Origin: Mangrovimonas sp. TPBH4
Lineage (GTDB): Bacteria; Bacteroidota; Bacteroidia; Flavobacteriales; Flavobacteriaceae
DNA: 64,000 nucleotides
Assembly (NCBI RefSeq): GCF_001280505.1
Contig: NZ_LBIO01000040.1
Coordinates: forward strand, 62,001-126,000
Direction of reading: 5' to 3'
A program made the position numbers and the translations under genes. The notes under the pieces were generated by a model. The model did no database searches. It was given only the letters and a program-made list of their open reading frames with translations, and had not been told where the DNA came from. Of the stretch, positions 23,579-33,296 are shown piece by piece. Positions within the stretch are counted from its first letter, which is position 1, and each line of letters begins with the position of its first letter.

Positions 23579-26407
23579 TTGTATATTAACATCAAGGAAT
23601 TGCCAATTGTGAAATTATATCTCATCCCTCTTTTTGCACTCTGTTGTATATTGAATTTGGCAAGCCAAGAGCTGCCTCCCATTGAAATTTATACTCCCAC
23701 ACAATACGGTGCAGAAAACCAAAACTGGGGCATTTCACAAACTTCCAATAAAACCATTTATGTAGCCAATAATAAAGGCCTTTTGGAATTTGATGGTGCC
23801 AAATGGCGGTTATACGCCTCTCCAAACGAAACAGTGATTCGCTCAGTCAAAGTCATTAACGATGTAATTTACACAGGCTGTTATATGGAGTTTGGATACT
23901 GGAAAAAAAATTCATTGGGAGCTTTGGAGTACACTTCACTTTCTAAAAACCTTTCCACTCCTTTAATTGAGGACGAACAGTTTTGGAAAATTCTAGCGAT
24001 AGACAACTGGATTCTCTTTCAATCCCTTAACAGGATTTATGTTTACGACACGACAACTTCTGAATTCAATGTGATTGAATCTAAGGTGGCTGTTACCAAA
24101 ATGTACAAAGTAGACAATAGCATTTATTACCAAGACATTGGCTTGGGAATTTGCAAGATTGAAAATGGTCAATCAAAAATAGTGTCTGGCGACCCTGTAA
24201 TGACCCAGAGTATTGTCGTTAATGTTTATTTGCATAACAATATGCTTTTAGCGGAAACCCAAGACAATGGTTTTTATGTCATAGAAAATGGAACAGCCAA
24301 ACAATGGGATATCCCCGCCAAAGATCTGCTCTCCAAAGTAAGTGTCTATAGCAGCATCCAATTACAGGATGGAAGTTTTGCCCTTGGAACCATTTCCAAA
24401 GGAATTATTCATTTAACCAAAGATGGAGAAGCCAATTACATTATAAATCAGCAAAATGGCTTAAGTAACAACACCGTGCTTTCCATGTTTGAGGATATGG
24501 AACAGAATATCTGGCTAGGATTGGACAATGGTATCAATTGCGTAAATATTACCTCTCCATTTCGTATTTACAAAGACGAAAATGGCACCTTAGGAACGGT
24601 ATATGCTTCGGCCATTTTTAAGGATCTATTATATCTTGGCACCAACCAAGGACTATTTGCAAAGCCTTTAAATTCTTCAGAGGAATTCACTTTTGTTGAA
24701 GGCACCAAAGGTCAGGTTTGGTGTTTGGTTACCCATGACAACTCACTCTTTTGCGGACATAACATTGGCACCTTCATAGTTGAAGGCTACAAAGCCTCCT
24801 TAAAAATTCCTATTGATGGTACTTGGGATCTTAAACCTGTCCCAAATCATAACAACTTATTATTTCAAGGAAATTATAACGGCATCAACGTACTCGAAAA
24901 AACAAATGGCGAATGGACCTTTAGAAATAAAATTGAAGGTTTCAACAATTCCACTAAGTTCTTTGAAGTTTTGGGCACCAATGAGTTTTTTGTGGATCAC
25001 GAGTACAAAGGGGTTTATAAAATTACCACAGACAAAGATTACACAAAAGTTCTTAACCTAGAAAAGGTTCCAATTGAACAGGGCATCAATTCCAGTCTCG
25101 TTAAATACAACGACCAAATTCTATATGCTTATAAAAAGGGGATTTTTGCTTATGATACCGAAAGTAAAACCTTTGAAAGAGACACTACTTTAAGCCAAAT
25201 ATTTGATGAAGCATCCTACACTTCAGGGAAACTAATCTCCGAGAAACTCACCAATACCCTTTGGGGATTTTCAAAAGCAGACATTAGTTTCCTTTCTGAA
25301 AGGAATTTCAGTGGCCATCCCAAACTTACCAAAATTGCCTTTCCAAACACCTTGAGAAAAGGGATGACCGGCTATGAAAACATAAGTTATATCAACCAAA
25401 ACAACTATTTGTTTGGATCTTCAACAGGCTATACCATTTTGGATCTTGACAAAATTCCAAAAAAACAATATGAAATTTCTTTGAATACGGTAAGTAACCA
25501 ATCCTTAGACTCAGATAACTTTTTTGTTGACAAAACTCAAACAGGAGATTTTAAAAACAAACAGAACAATCTTGAATTCACCTTTAGCATCCCTGAATTT
25601 GACAAATACCTAAAGCCAGAATACCAATATCAGTTAGAAGGGTTCTATGATCAGTGGAGTCCTTGGTCTGAATCTTCCACTGAATTATTCAAAAACCTAC
25701 CATACGGCTCATATACTTTTAAAGTGAGAGGCAAGGTAGGAGAATCCATAACAGACAACATAGCCAGCTACCAATTTACCATTGGAAGGCCTTGGTATTT
25801 ATCAAATTTGGCTTGGGGCATCTATACGTTGTGCCTAATACTGCTCTCTTTACTACTTCATAATGTTTACAAAAACTACTACAAAAAGCAACAACGTAAA
25901 CTCCTAAAAGAAGCGGAACATGAACTTGAATTAAAAGAGCTTGAAAATGAACAGCAGCTCATGCAGTTTCAAAATGAAAAGCTACAGCAAGATATAGAAA
26001 ATAAGAATCGGGAATTGGCCATTTCAACCATGAGTCTCATCAAGAAAAACGAATTCCTGAATGGCATTAAAAACGAACTCAAAAATTCAAAAGAAGGCAA
26101 GAGCATTAAATCGGTAATTCGTATTATTGACAAAAACCTCAACAATAAGGAGGATTGGAAGTTCTTTGAGGAAGCCTTTAACAATGCGGACAAGGACTTC
26201 TTAAATAAGATCAAAGACAAACACCCCACCCTTACTCCTAACGATTTAAAACTTTGCGCCTATTTAAGGCTTAATCTTTCTTCAAAGGAAATTGCACCAT
26301 TATTAAATATTTCTGCAAAAAGCGTGGAAGTAAAACGCTACAGACTTCGAAAAAAAATGGATTTACCACACGAAGCGAGCTTAACAAATTACATTTTGGA
26401 AATCTAG
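23579..26407 (+). CDS. Membrane-anchored beta-propeller/Y_Y_Y sensor with LuxR-type HTH (PUL regulator)
   Basis: 942 residues. An N-terminal export signal (~10-30) is followed by two-component-regulator-propeller type repeats over ~45-650 (GISQTSNKTIYVANNKGLLEFDGAKW, NTVLSMFEDMEQNIWLGLDNGINCV). A Y_Y_Y domain (~660-735, YQYQLEGFYDQWSPWSE), one transmembrane helix (~742-762), a coiled coil (~768-820) and a C-terminal helix-turn-helix (~884-935, LTPNDLKLCAYLRLNLSSKEIAPLLNISAKSVEVKRYRLRKKM) complete it. There is no histidine kinase or receiver domain, so it differs from hybrid two-component PUL regulators; a signal sensed in the periplasm must pass through the membrane directly to the HTH. Lying between PUL 1 and PUL 2, it probably controls one or both. 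An in-frame GTG ten codons downstream is an alternative start. Confidence 0.9.
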   Translation: MYINIKELPIVKLYLIPLFALCCILNLASQELPPIEIYTPTQYGAENQNWGISQTSNKTIYVANNKGLLEFDGAKWRLYASPNETVIRSVKVINDVIYTGCYMEFGYWKKNSLGALEYTSLSKNLSTPLIEDEQFWKILAIDNWILFQSLNRIYVYDTTTSEFNVIESKVAVTKMYKVDNSIYYQDIGLGICKIENGQSKIVSGDPVMTQSIVVNVYLHNNMLLAETQDNGFYVIENGTAKQWDIPAKDLLSKVSVYSSIQLQDGSFALGTISKGIIHLTKDGEANYIINQQNGLSNNTVLSMFEDMEQNIWLGLDNGINCVNITSPFRIYKDENGTLGTVYASAIFKDLLYLGTNQGLFAKPLNSSEEFTFVEGTKGQVWCLVTHDNSLFCGHNIGTFIVEGYKASLKIPIDGTWDLKPVPNHNNLLFQGNYNGINVLEKTNGEWTFRNKIEGFNNSTKFFEVLGTNEFFVDHEYKGVYKITTDKDYTKVLNLEKVPIEQGINSSLVKYNDQILYAYKKGIFAYDTESKTFERDTTLSQIFDEASYTSGKLISEKLTNTLWGFSKADISFLSERNFSGHPKLTKIAFPNTLRKGMTGYENISYINQNNYLFGSSTGYTILDLDKIPKKQYEISLNTVSNQSLDSDNFFVDKTQTGDFKNKQNNLEFTFSIPEFDKYLKPEYQYQLEGFYDQWSPWSESSTELFKNLPYGSYTFKVRGKVGESITDNIASYQFTIGRPWYLSNLAWGIYTLCLILLSLLLHNVYKNYYKKQQRKLLKEAEHELELKELENEQQLMQFQNEKLQQDIENKNRELAISTMSLIKKNEFLNGIKNELKNSKEGKSIKSVIRIIDKNLNNKEDWKFFEEAFNNADKDFLNKIKDKHPTLTPNDLKLCAYLRLNLSSKEIAPLLNISAKSVEVKRYRLRKKMDLPHEASLTNYILEI

Positions 26408-26426
26408 AGCCTATACAAAGCTTAAA

Positions 26427-26454
26427 ATTACCTATACATTACCACTACATTACC
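26427..26454 (+). promoter_or_regulatory. Three ATTACC units at exact 11-bp spacing upstream of PUL 2
   Basis: ATTACC starts at 26427, 26438 and 26449, each 11 bp after the previous one, so the units lie on one face of the helix. The middle and third units contain TTACCACTACA (26439-26449), which is repeated exactly upstream of PUL 1 at 13524-13534. The site lies 190 bp before the SusC start and just after the regulator gene. It is a candidate operator for the LuxR-type regulator; this is inference from spacing and sharing. Confidence 0.5.
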
Positions 26455-26644
26455 TGATTTTCAGCCTTCAGAAAACGTTTTCGTTAGTAGTCCCTCTCTA
26501 CTCAAAAGCCTTAACCTACATGGACTTCTTTAGCATATTCTTAAAAAAACATCGGTAATTTTATATTGTATGTTTTTTGTTGTGGTAAATTTTAAGGATT
26601 TCACACTGCTTTATAATAAGTTTATCATACTAAAAGCTAATTCT

Positions 26645-29600
26645 ATGATTTCAAAACTTATTTCAACGACACTCTTCCTTTTAGTGTCGACATTGGCATT
26701 CTCCCAGAATGTCAATGTTACTGGAACGGTATCTGACACAGACGCCCTACCGTTACCAGGTGTTAATATCATTATTAAGAATACCACTAAAGGAGTAACC
26801 ACCGATTTTGACGGTAATTTCCTTTTGGAAAATGTCCCTATCAATTCCATTTTGGTGTTCTCCTATGTAGGTTACCAAACTCAGGAAATTGTCATTACAG
26901 AAAGTACCAATTTGAACGTCATACTTCAAGTAGATACCGAAACTCTAGATGAGGTGGTAGTGGTAGGTTACGGAACCCAAAAACTGAGCAAGGTATCTGG
27001 TTCTGTAGCTACAGTAAAAGAGGAAGCGGTAGAACAACTCAAACCAGTTCGAGTTGAAGAAGCCCTTCAATCTAATGCTGCTGGTGTTAACATTATTTCC
27101 AGTGGTTCTCCTGGAGCGGGTCCTGCAATAGCCATTAGAGGAGTTGTTTCCAACAGCGGAAGCAGTCCTTTGGTAGTTATCGATGGTATCCAGCAAACTT
27201 TGGCCGATTTAAACTCCCTTAACCCTTCCGATGTCGCTTCCATAAGCGTCCTTAAAGATGCTGCCTTGGCTGCCATCTACGGAGTAAAAGGAGGAAATGG
27301 GGTTATTGTAGTAACCACAAAATCTGGATCCAAATATGGTAAAACCACCTTTAACTTCGATTCGTATTATGGAGTTCAAGAAGTTACCAAAACCATTGAC
27401 GTCCTTAATGCCAGTGAATATGCGGCAATTCTAAACGAAGCGAGTGCAAATGCAGGAGAAGGCATTATATTCCCCAATATTTCTCAATTTGGGGTAGGTA
27501 CCAATTGGCAGGATGAAGTGCTTCGTACGGCTCCAATTGAAACCTATAACATTTCAGCCTCTGGAGGTGGAGAAAAAGTAGATTACTATGCTTCTGCAGG
27601 ATATTTAAGTCAAGAAGGTGTTGTAGGCGGTGGTGACAAATCGTTTTTTGACAGATTGACCTTGGCAAACAGATTGAATGCCGACCTTTCGGACAAATTC
27701 AAACTTCTTCTAAACACCAATTACACTAATATAAAAGGGAAGGGGCTAGCGGAAAACAGTGTGAATAGTGTTCTTGCCAATGCTTTGAACTTTGACCCCA
27801 CTGTTCCTGTGTACAATGAAAATGGCGGCTACAGCATCAGTAATACCATTACCCAGGAAATTGTAAACCCTCTGGCCCAAATTGCAAATACCTTTAATGA
27901 AAGCAATACCAACAAACTTTTTGGTAAAATTGAATTGCAATATGACCTCCTAGACAACTTAAAGGTAACCTCTCGATTTGGGTATACCTATGTAGATATC
28001 TACAACAAAAACTTCTCTCCCTTTGTATTCTACGGGGTTGGACATAACGCTACAAATGCAAATCCTGATTTATCTCCAATTGTAACAGTAGATGAAGAAA
28101 CAGGAGAAGAAACCAGAACACACAACAGAGTGAGTGAGTCCAAGACCAATTACTTCAATTATACGTACGAACTGTTTGCGAACTACAATTTCATAATCAA
28201 TGAAAACCACAATTTTGAAACGGTTCTAGGAATGTCACTTCAACGTGATAAAGGCGAAAACATCACCGCCAATGCGCAGGACATTCCATTCAATTCTTGG
28301 ACCTATGCCGATGTTAGTTCAGCTACGGGCGATGCCGAGTCTCAAACCTCCAGTTCTTGGCAATATGTAAAACGTAACCTATCCTACTTTGGACGTGTCA
28401 ATTATGATTACAAAGGAAAATACCTCTTATCCTTCACAGGCCGTGTGGATGGTTCCACCGTATTTGGAAATAATAACAAGTTCGGATTTTTCCCTTCAGG
28501 GTCTCTTGGTTGGGTTATTTCAAACGAAGACTTCTACAGTTCCAATACTTTCGACTACCTAAAAATTAGAGGAAGTTATGGTACCGTAGGAAATGACAAT
28601 ATCCCGAACCAATTCTCAAGAATCTCTACATTCCCAAAATACGTGTTTGATGGTAATATCATTAGTGGCGCCACTTTGGGAACTATTCCTAACGAAGATG
28701 TTTCCTGGGAAAAACAAATACAGATCAATGCCGGTTTTGATTTAAGAGTGTTCAACAACTCACTCTCCCTAACCGCGGATTACTATCAAAAAACTACAGA
28801 TGATTTACTTTTTGACCCCACGCCTTCCCTATATCTGGGTTCAATCACGGCTCCACCTGCAAATATTGGAAAGTCCAAAACCAATGGGGTTGATGTTTCC
28901 TTGGGCTACAACAATAGTTTTTCAGAAAACTTCTCCTTTAGTACCAGTGTAAATTTCACAACAGTAAGTACCAATGTAGAAGAAGTTAGCAATGACAGTA
29001 AATTTATATGGGGTTCTGGTTACGGGATTCCTTACACAAACATCACGCGCTTTGAAGAAGGCTTTACCCCGTGGTATTTCTTTGGCTACCAAACGGACGG
29101 AATTTTTCAAAACCAATCAGAAATTAATGCACACGCAACTCAAGATGGTGCACAACCTGGAGACATCCGATATAAAGATGTTAATGGAGATGGCATCATC
29201 AACGATAACGACCGTACCAAAATTGGCGATCCTTTCCCTGATTTTACCATTGGTTGGAACCTGTCCTTCAACTTTAAAAACATAGACTTTAACGTGTCCA
29301 CGTTTGCTTCCGTAGGCAACGATATTTACCGTGCCTATGAAAGAAACCTGAACTACACCAACAGATTTGCTGGCACATTAGATAGATGGACAGGAGAAGG
29401 CACTAGCAATAGCGAGCCAAGAGTAACTTTTGTAGACACCAATAACAACCGCAGGGCTTCCGATAGATATATTGAAGATGGAAGTTATTTCAGAGTGAAA
29501 AACATCCAATTGGGATACACGCTTCCTCAATCTGTATATGACCAAACTGGTCTAAGCAGTGTGCGCCTGTATGCACAAGTTAAAAATGCCTTGACGTTTA

Positions 29601-29719
29601 CTGACTATTCAGGTTATGACCCAGAAATATCTGCTGGTTCTTTTTCTGATACAGGAATTGACAGAGGAACCTATCCAATCCCTCGAATTTGGGCCATGGG
29701 TGTAAATGTTAAATTTTAA
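26645..29719 (+). CDS. SusC/RagA-family TonB-dependent transporter (PUL 2)
   Basis: 1024 residues from the ATG at 26645 (MISKLISTTLFLLVSTLAFSQ, a good signal peptide). An in-frame ATG at 26570 would put 25 non-signal-like residues ahead of it and is rejected. A carboxypeptidase-regulatory-like domain (~23-105, VTGTVSDTDALPLPGVNIIIKNTTKGVTTDFDGNF) precedes the plug (~112-225), with LDEVVVVGYGTQ, LQSNAAGVNI, AIRGVVSNSGSSPLVVIDGI and DAALAAIYGVKGGNGVIVVTTK. The barrel ends MGVNVKF, with the terminal Phe usual for outer-membrane proteins. With the downstream SusD and beta-glucanases it should import beta-1,3-glucan oligomers. The SusD gene starts 3 bp after its stop. Confidence 0.97.
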   Translation: MISKLISTTLFLLVSTLAFSQNVNVTGTVSDTDALPLPGVNIIIKNTTKGVTTDFDGNFLLENVPINSILVFSYVGYQTQEIVITESTNLNVILQVDTETLDEVVVVGYGTQKLSKVSGSVATVKEEAVEQLKPVRVEEALQSNAAGVNIISSGSPGAGPAIAIRGVVSNSGSSPLVVIDGIQQTLADLNSLNPSDVASISVLKDAALAAIYGVKGGNGVIVVTTKSGSKYGKTTFNFDSYYGVQEVTKTIDVLNASEYAAILNEASANAGEGIIFPNISQFGVGTNWQDEVLRTAPIETYNISASGGGEKVDYYASAGYLSQEGVVGGGDKSFFDRLTLANRLNADLSDKFKLLLNTNYTNIKGKGLAENSVNSVLANALNFDPTVPVYNENGGYSISNTITQEIVNPLAQIANTFNESNTNKLFGKIELQYDLLDNLKVTSRFGYTYVDIYNKNFSPFVFYGVGHNATNANPDLSPIVTVDEETGEETRTHNRVSESKTNYFNYTYELFANYNFIINENHNFETVLGMSLQRDKGENITANAQDIPFNSWTYADVSSATGDAESQTSSSWQYVKRNLSYFGRVNYDYKGKYLLSFTGRVDGSTVFGNNNKFGFFPSGSLGWVISNEDFYSSNTFDYLKIRGSYGTVGNDNIPNQFSRISTFPKYVFDGNIISGATLGTIPNEDVSWEKQIQINAGFDLRVFNNSLSLTADYYQKTTDDLLFDPTPSLYLGSITAPPANIGKSKTNGVDVSLGYNNSFSENFSFSTSVNFTTVSTNVEEVSNDSKFIWGSGYGIPYTNITRFEEGFTPWYFFGYQTDGIFQNQSEINAHATQDGAQPGDIRYKDVNGDGIINDNDRTKIGDPFPDFTIGWNLSFNFKNIDFNVSTFASVGNDIYRAYERNLNYTNRFAGTLDRWTGEGTSNSEPRVTFVDTNNNRRASDRYIEDGSYFRVKNIQLGYTLPQSVYDQTGLSSVRLYAQVKNALTFTDYSGYDPEISAGSFSDTGIDRGTYPIPRIWAMGVNVKF

Positions 29720-29722
29720 AAA

Positions 29723-31192
29723 ATGAATACTATGAAATATCTAAATAAAATTTTCGTGATAGGTACCGCACTTTTAACAGTTAATGCCTGCACAAATTAT
29801 GTCGATTTTGAACCCTCCGAAACACATGAAATTGTCGCCGGGGTTTACTTTCAGTCCAAAGGCGATTACGAAGCCATTCTTACAGGCTGTTACGACCCAC
29901 TGCAGTGGCTCTACCTCAACACTTTGATTGGCGATATTGCTACAGGAAACTCCCTTTGCGGTGGCGAAAGTGCCACAGACGTTATAGGATTACAGCAAAT
30001 CGATGATTATACACACAACCCAAACAATGATAACCTAACCTCTATTTGGCAATGGTGTTACGAAGGTGTGAACCGCGTGAATTATTTGGAAGAAAATAAA
30101 GCCAAACTGTACTTTGAAGGTAAAGACGCTATTTATGGTCAAGCCTATTTTTTAAGAGCATACTATTATTTTGAATTGGTCAAGTTTTTTGGAGACGTTC
30201 CTTTATTTACGGAGCGTAGACTCGATGGTACAGATTCAGGAACGCTTCAAAGAACTCCTAAAGATGAAGTATATGCCCAAATAGAAAATGATTTATTGGA
30301 AGCCATTAACAGTATTCCAACCACTCAAAATCAAGATGGGCGCATCACCAAATATGCAGCACAGGCCTTACTAGGAAAAGTATACCTGTTCCAGGATAAG
30401 TTCCAGGAAGCGGCCTCAATGCTTCAAAATGTGATTGGTGTTTATAGTTTGGTTCCAGATTATGAAAGTCAGTTTTTAAGATCGGGAGAAAATGGCCCTG
30501 AATCTGTATTTGAAATTCAATATTCCAATGAATCAGAATGGTACGATTGGGGATGCCCAACCTGTGGGGAAGGAAACTTCGGCATCATCCACAACGGACC
30601 GAGAGCCTACTCTGGGCCACAATTTGCATCGGGATGGAGCTTTAATGTGCCTACTGCAGCGCTTTACAATTCTTTTGATAACGGAGATACCCGTCGTGAT
30701 GCTTCCATCCTAAATATTGTAGCGTTTTCTGAAGAAACCGGTGCTTCCTACGCTGAAGGTTATGAACATACAGGATACTTCAATAGAAAGTACATTCCTA
30801 GAGCAGGTGAAAGTGGCGCACAAACAGAATTGAACTACCTCACCAACTATAGAGCGATCCGTTACGCCGACGTGTTGTTAATGGCCGCCGAAGCGAATGC
30901 CAGAGGTAATATCAATGAGGATTTGGCCAGACAATACTTAAATCAAGTACGAGAACGTGCCTTTGGAAATTCAGACCATAATATTTCAAGTTCAGGAACT
31001 GCTTTGGTACAAGCTATTTGGGCAGAGCGCAATTTGGAACTCTCCATGGAAGGCCATCACTTTTTTGATTTGGTAAGAACGGGGCAGGCAGCTACCGAAA
31101 TAGAAGGCTTTGTTTCTGGGAAACATGATGTATTCCCTGTGCCGCAACGCGAAATTGATATTTCAGGATTAACCCAAAACCCACAATACTAA
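29723..31192 (+). CDS. SusD/RagB-family glycan-binding lipoprotein (PUL 2)
   Basis: 489 residues. Lipobox NAC at Cys23. The SusD plan is visible: IWQWCYEGVNRVNYLEEN, GQAYFLRAYYYFELVKFFGDVPLFTE, TKYAAQALLGKVYLFQDKFQEAASML, AIRYADVLLMAAEANARGNINEDLARQYLNQVRERAF, and the C-terminal IWAERNLELSMEGHHFFDLVRTG with DVFPVPQREIDISG..QNPQY. Laminarin SusD proteins use surface Trp residues; WSFN, WYDWGCPTC and WQWC offer candidates. It forms the lid of the PUL 2 SusC transporter. The next gene begins 2 bp after its stop, so translation is probably coupled. Confidence 0.97.
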   Translation: MNTMKYLNKIFVIGTALLTVNACTNYVDFEPSETHEIVAGVYFQSKGDYEAILTGCYDPLQWLYLNTLIGDIATGNSLCGGESATDVIGLQQIDDYTHNPNNDNLTSIWQWCYEGVNRVNYLEENKAKLYFEGKDAIYGQAYFLRAYYYFELVKFFGDVPLFTERRLDGTDSGTLQRTPKDEVYAQIENDLLEAINSIPTTQNQDGRITKYAAQALLGKVYLFQDKFQEAASMLQNVIGVYSLVPDYESQFLRSGENGPESVFEIQYSNESEWYDWGCPTCGEGNFGIIHNGPRAYSGPQFASGWSFNVPTAALYNSFDNGDTRRDASILNIVAFSEETGASYAEGYEHTGYFNRKYIPRAGESGAQTELNYLTNYRAIRYADVLLMAAEANARGNINEDLARQYLNQVRERAFGNSDHNISSSGTALVQAIWAERNLELSMEGHHFFDLVRTGQAATEIEGFVSGKHDVFPVPQREIDISGLTQNPQY

Positions 31193-31194
31193 AA

Positions 31195-33285
31195 TTGAAT
31201 CATATGAAAAATATTAAATACATAGCTTCCATTTGTCTGATAGCATTGTTGGTGTTTGCCTGTAGCAATGATGATGACAACGCAGATTTTGTCAACTCTG
31301 CCGTAGCACCTTCCAATGTCTCGGCGGCTTTTAATGTTACTCAAGACAATACTGGCTTGGTAACAATTACGCCAACCGGGCAAGGCGCCGTAGCTTTTGA
31401 TGTGCATTTTGGAGATACTACCGAAGAACCTACCACCCTCACAGCAGGAGAGAACGTAGAACACATTTATGAAGAAGGTACCTATAATGTACAATTAGTC
31501 GCCTATGGCATTACAGGTTTGGAAACAGAAGTATCCCAAAGTTTGGTAGTTTCCTTTAATCCTCCTGAGAATTTAATGGTAACCATTGAAAATGATTTGG
31601 CGGTTTCAAAACAAGTCAACGTCACAGCAACGGCCGATTTTGGAATCACCTACGATGTATATTTTGGAGAACCTGGAGTTACAGATCCTGTAAGTGGTAA
31701 CATGGGTGAAACAGTCTCTTATGTTTACCAAGAAGCCGGCATCTATACCATTACAGTGGTAGCCATGAGTGCAGCCATTGAAACAACCACCTATACAGAA
31801 GAATTTACGGTAACCGAAATTCTACAACCTATCAACTCGGCACCTGCGCAACCATCCAGATATGAATCGGATTATATTTCAATTTTTGCAGGAGCCTACA
31901 CCAATGTAGCTGGAACCGATTACAATCCGGATTGGGGTCAATCTGGTCAAGGTAGTAGTTATGCCATGTTCAACTTAAATGGCGACGAAATGTTGCAGTA
32001 CATCAATCTTAGCTATCAAGGTATTCAGTTTGGAGAAACGGTAGACGCTTCACAAATGGAATATTTGCATATTGATGTTTGGACCGCCGATGTAGACCAA
32101 ATACAAATATTCCCAATTAGTTTGGCTACGGGAGAGCAACAGGTTACCCAAGATTTAACTCCAGACCAATGGAACAGTTTCGATATTCCGCTTTCGGCAT
32201 TTACCGATCAAGGATTATCCATGGCAGACTTACACCAGTTTAAATTTGTAGGAGAACCTTGGGCCGCTGGCAGTGTCTTTATTGACAATCTTTATTTCTG
32301 GAAAGTACCAGCAGCAGCTTCTGGTATTGAAGGTATTTGGCAATTGGCACCAGAAGCAGGAGCCTTGATGGTTGGGCCTAGCCCTGGTAATGGAGATTGG
32401 TGGTCTAATGATGCCCAAGTAGTAGCGGATCGCGCCTGTTTCTTCGACGATAAATACGTATTCTCATTAGGCGGCAATTTCAATAATGTATTGGACGGAG
32501 AAACTTGGCTTGAACCTTGGCAAGGAATGGACCCTGAAGCCTGTGGCACCCCAGTAGCACCTCACGATGGTTCTAATCCTGCTACCTTTACATACAATGA
32601 AGGAGATGGCACTTTAACCTTGAATGGTCAAGGCGCTTATCTCGGCCTTCCTAAGGCCAATAACGATGGTGAACTTCCCAATGTAGCCGTGCCGAGTTCC
32701 ATCACTTACGACATTACACTTTTAGACAACAACAATACCATGATTGTGAGTATTGAAGCTGGTTCAGGAGTTTTCTGGACCTACAAATTGGTGCGTTACA
32801 TTTCACCAATCGTTGGGTCTTGGCAAATGGCTCCTGAAGCAGGATCCCTTATGGTTGGGCCCACTGCTGGAAGTGGAGATTGGTGGTCAATTGATGCGCA
32901 GGCAGTATCAGACAGAGCCTGTTACTATGACGACGTGTACCAATTTACTTCAGACGGCACATTTAGCAATATCCTTGGAGATGAAACTTGGGTAGAAGCA
33001 TGGCAAGGCACCGATCCTGAAGGCTGTGCTGCGCCTGTAGCACCTCATGATGGCTCAAACAGTGCTTCCTTTGATTATGATGAGGCTGCGGGAACATTAA
33101 CACTGAATGGTTCTGGAGCATATTTAGGACTTCCAAAAGCAAATAACGATGGAGAGCTTCCTAATGTGGCCGTTCCAAGCTCCATTACATACAATGTTAC
33201 CCTTACGGATAATGACATGACCATGACCGTCAGCATTGAAGCGGGAGCAGGCGTATTCTGGACCTATAAATTGATTAAGCAATAA
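31195..33285 (+). CDS. PKD-domain surface glycan-binding lipoprotein with duplicated C-terminal domain (PUL 2)
   Basis: 696 residues. Lipobox VFAC (Cys23). The order is two PKD-like domains (~40-120 and ~125-205), a galactose-binding-like carbohydrate-binding domain (~218-375, LHIDVWTADVDQIQIFPI ... GSVFIDNLYFWKV), and then two tandem copies of a ~158-residue domain (380-537 and 541-696). The copies share GDWWS, DRAC, PVAPHDGSN, GAYLGLPKANNDGELPN and VFWTYKL nearly unchanged. The enlarged size and the context make this the second surface glycan-binding protein of a laminarin-type locus. It probably holds beta-glucan at the surface for the GH16 enzyme and the SusCD pair. The duplication is visible at DNA level with a 483-bp period. 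No catalytic acid pair is recognisable. Confidence 0.88.
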   Translation: MNHMKNIKYIASICLIALLVFACSNDDDNADFVNSAVAPSNVSAAFNVTQDNTGLVTITPTGQGAVAFDVHFGDTTEEPTTLTAGENVEHIYEEGTYNVQLVAYGITGLETEVSQSLVVSFNPPENLMVTIENDLAVSKQVNVTATADFGITYDVYFGEPGVTDPVSGNMGETVSYVYQEAGIYTITVVAMSAAIETTTYTEEFTVTEILQPINSAPAQPSRYESDYISIFAGAYTNVAGTDYNPDWGQSGQGSSYAMFNLNGDEMLQYINLSYQGIQFGETVDASQMEYLHIDVWTADVDQIQIFPISLATGEQQVTQDLTPDQWNSFDIPLSAFTDQGLSMADLHQFKFVGEPWAAGSVFIDNLYFWKVPAAASGIEGIWQLAPEAGALMVGPSPGNGDWWSNDAQVVADRACFFDDKYVFSLGGNFNNVLDGETWLEPWQGMDPEACGTPVAPHDGSNPATFTYNEGDGTLTLNGQGAYLGLPKANNDGELPNVAVPSSITYDITLLDNNNTMIVSIEAGSGVFWTYKLVRYISPIVGSWQMAPEAGSLMVGPTAGSGDWWSIDAQAVSDRACYYDDVYQFTSDGTFSNILGDETWVEAWQGTDPEGCAAPVAPHDGSNSASFDYDEAAGTLTLNGSGAYLGLPKANNDGELPNVAVPSSITYNVTLTDNDMTMTVSIEAGAGVFWTYKLIKQ

Positions 33286-33296
33286 AAATAAACAAG

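Noticed and set aside
26570..26644. N-terminal extension of the PUL 2 SusC from an upstream ATG
   Set aside because: The added 25 residues precede a complete signal peptide starting at 26645, which would no longer be N-terminal.
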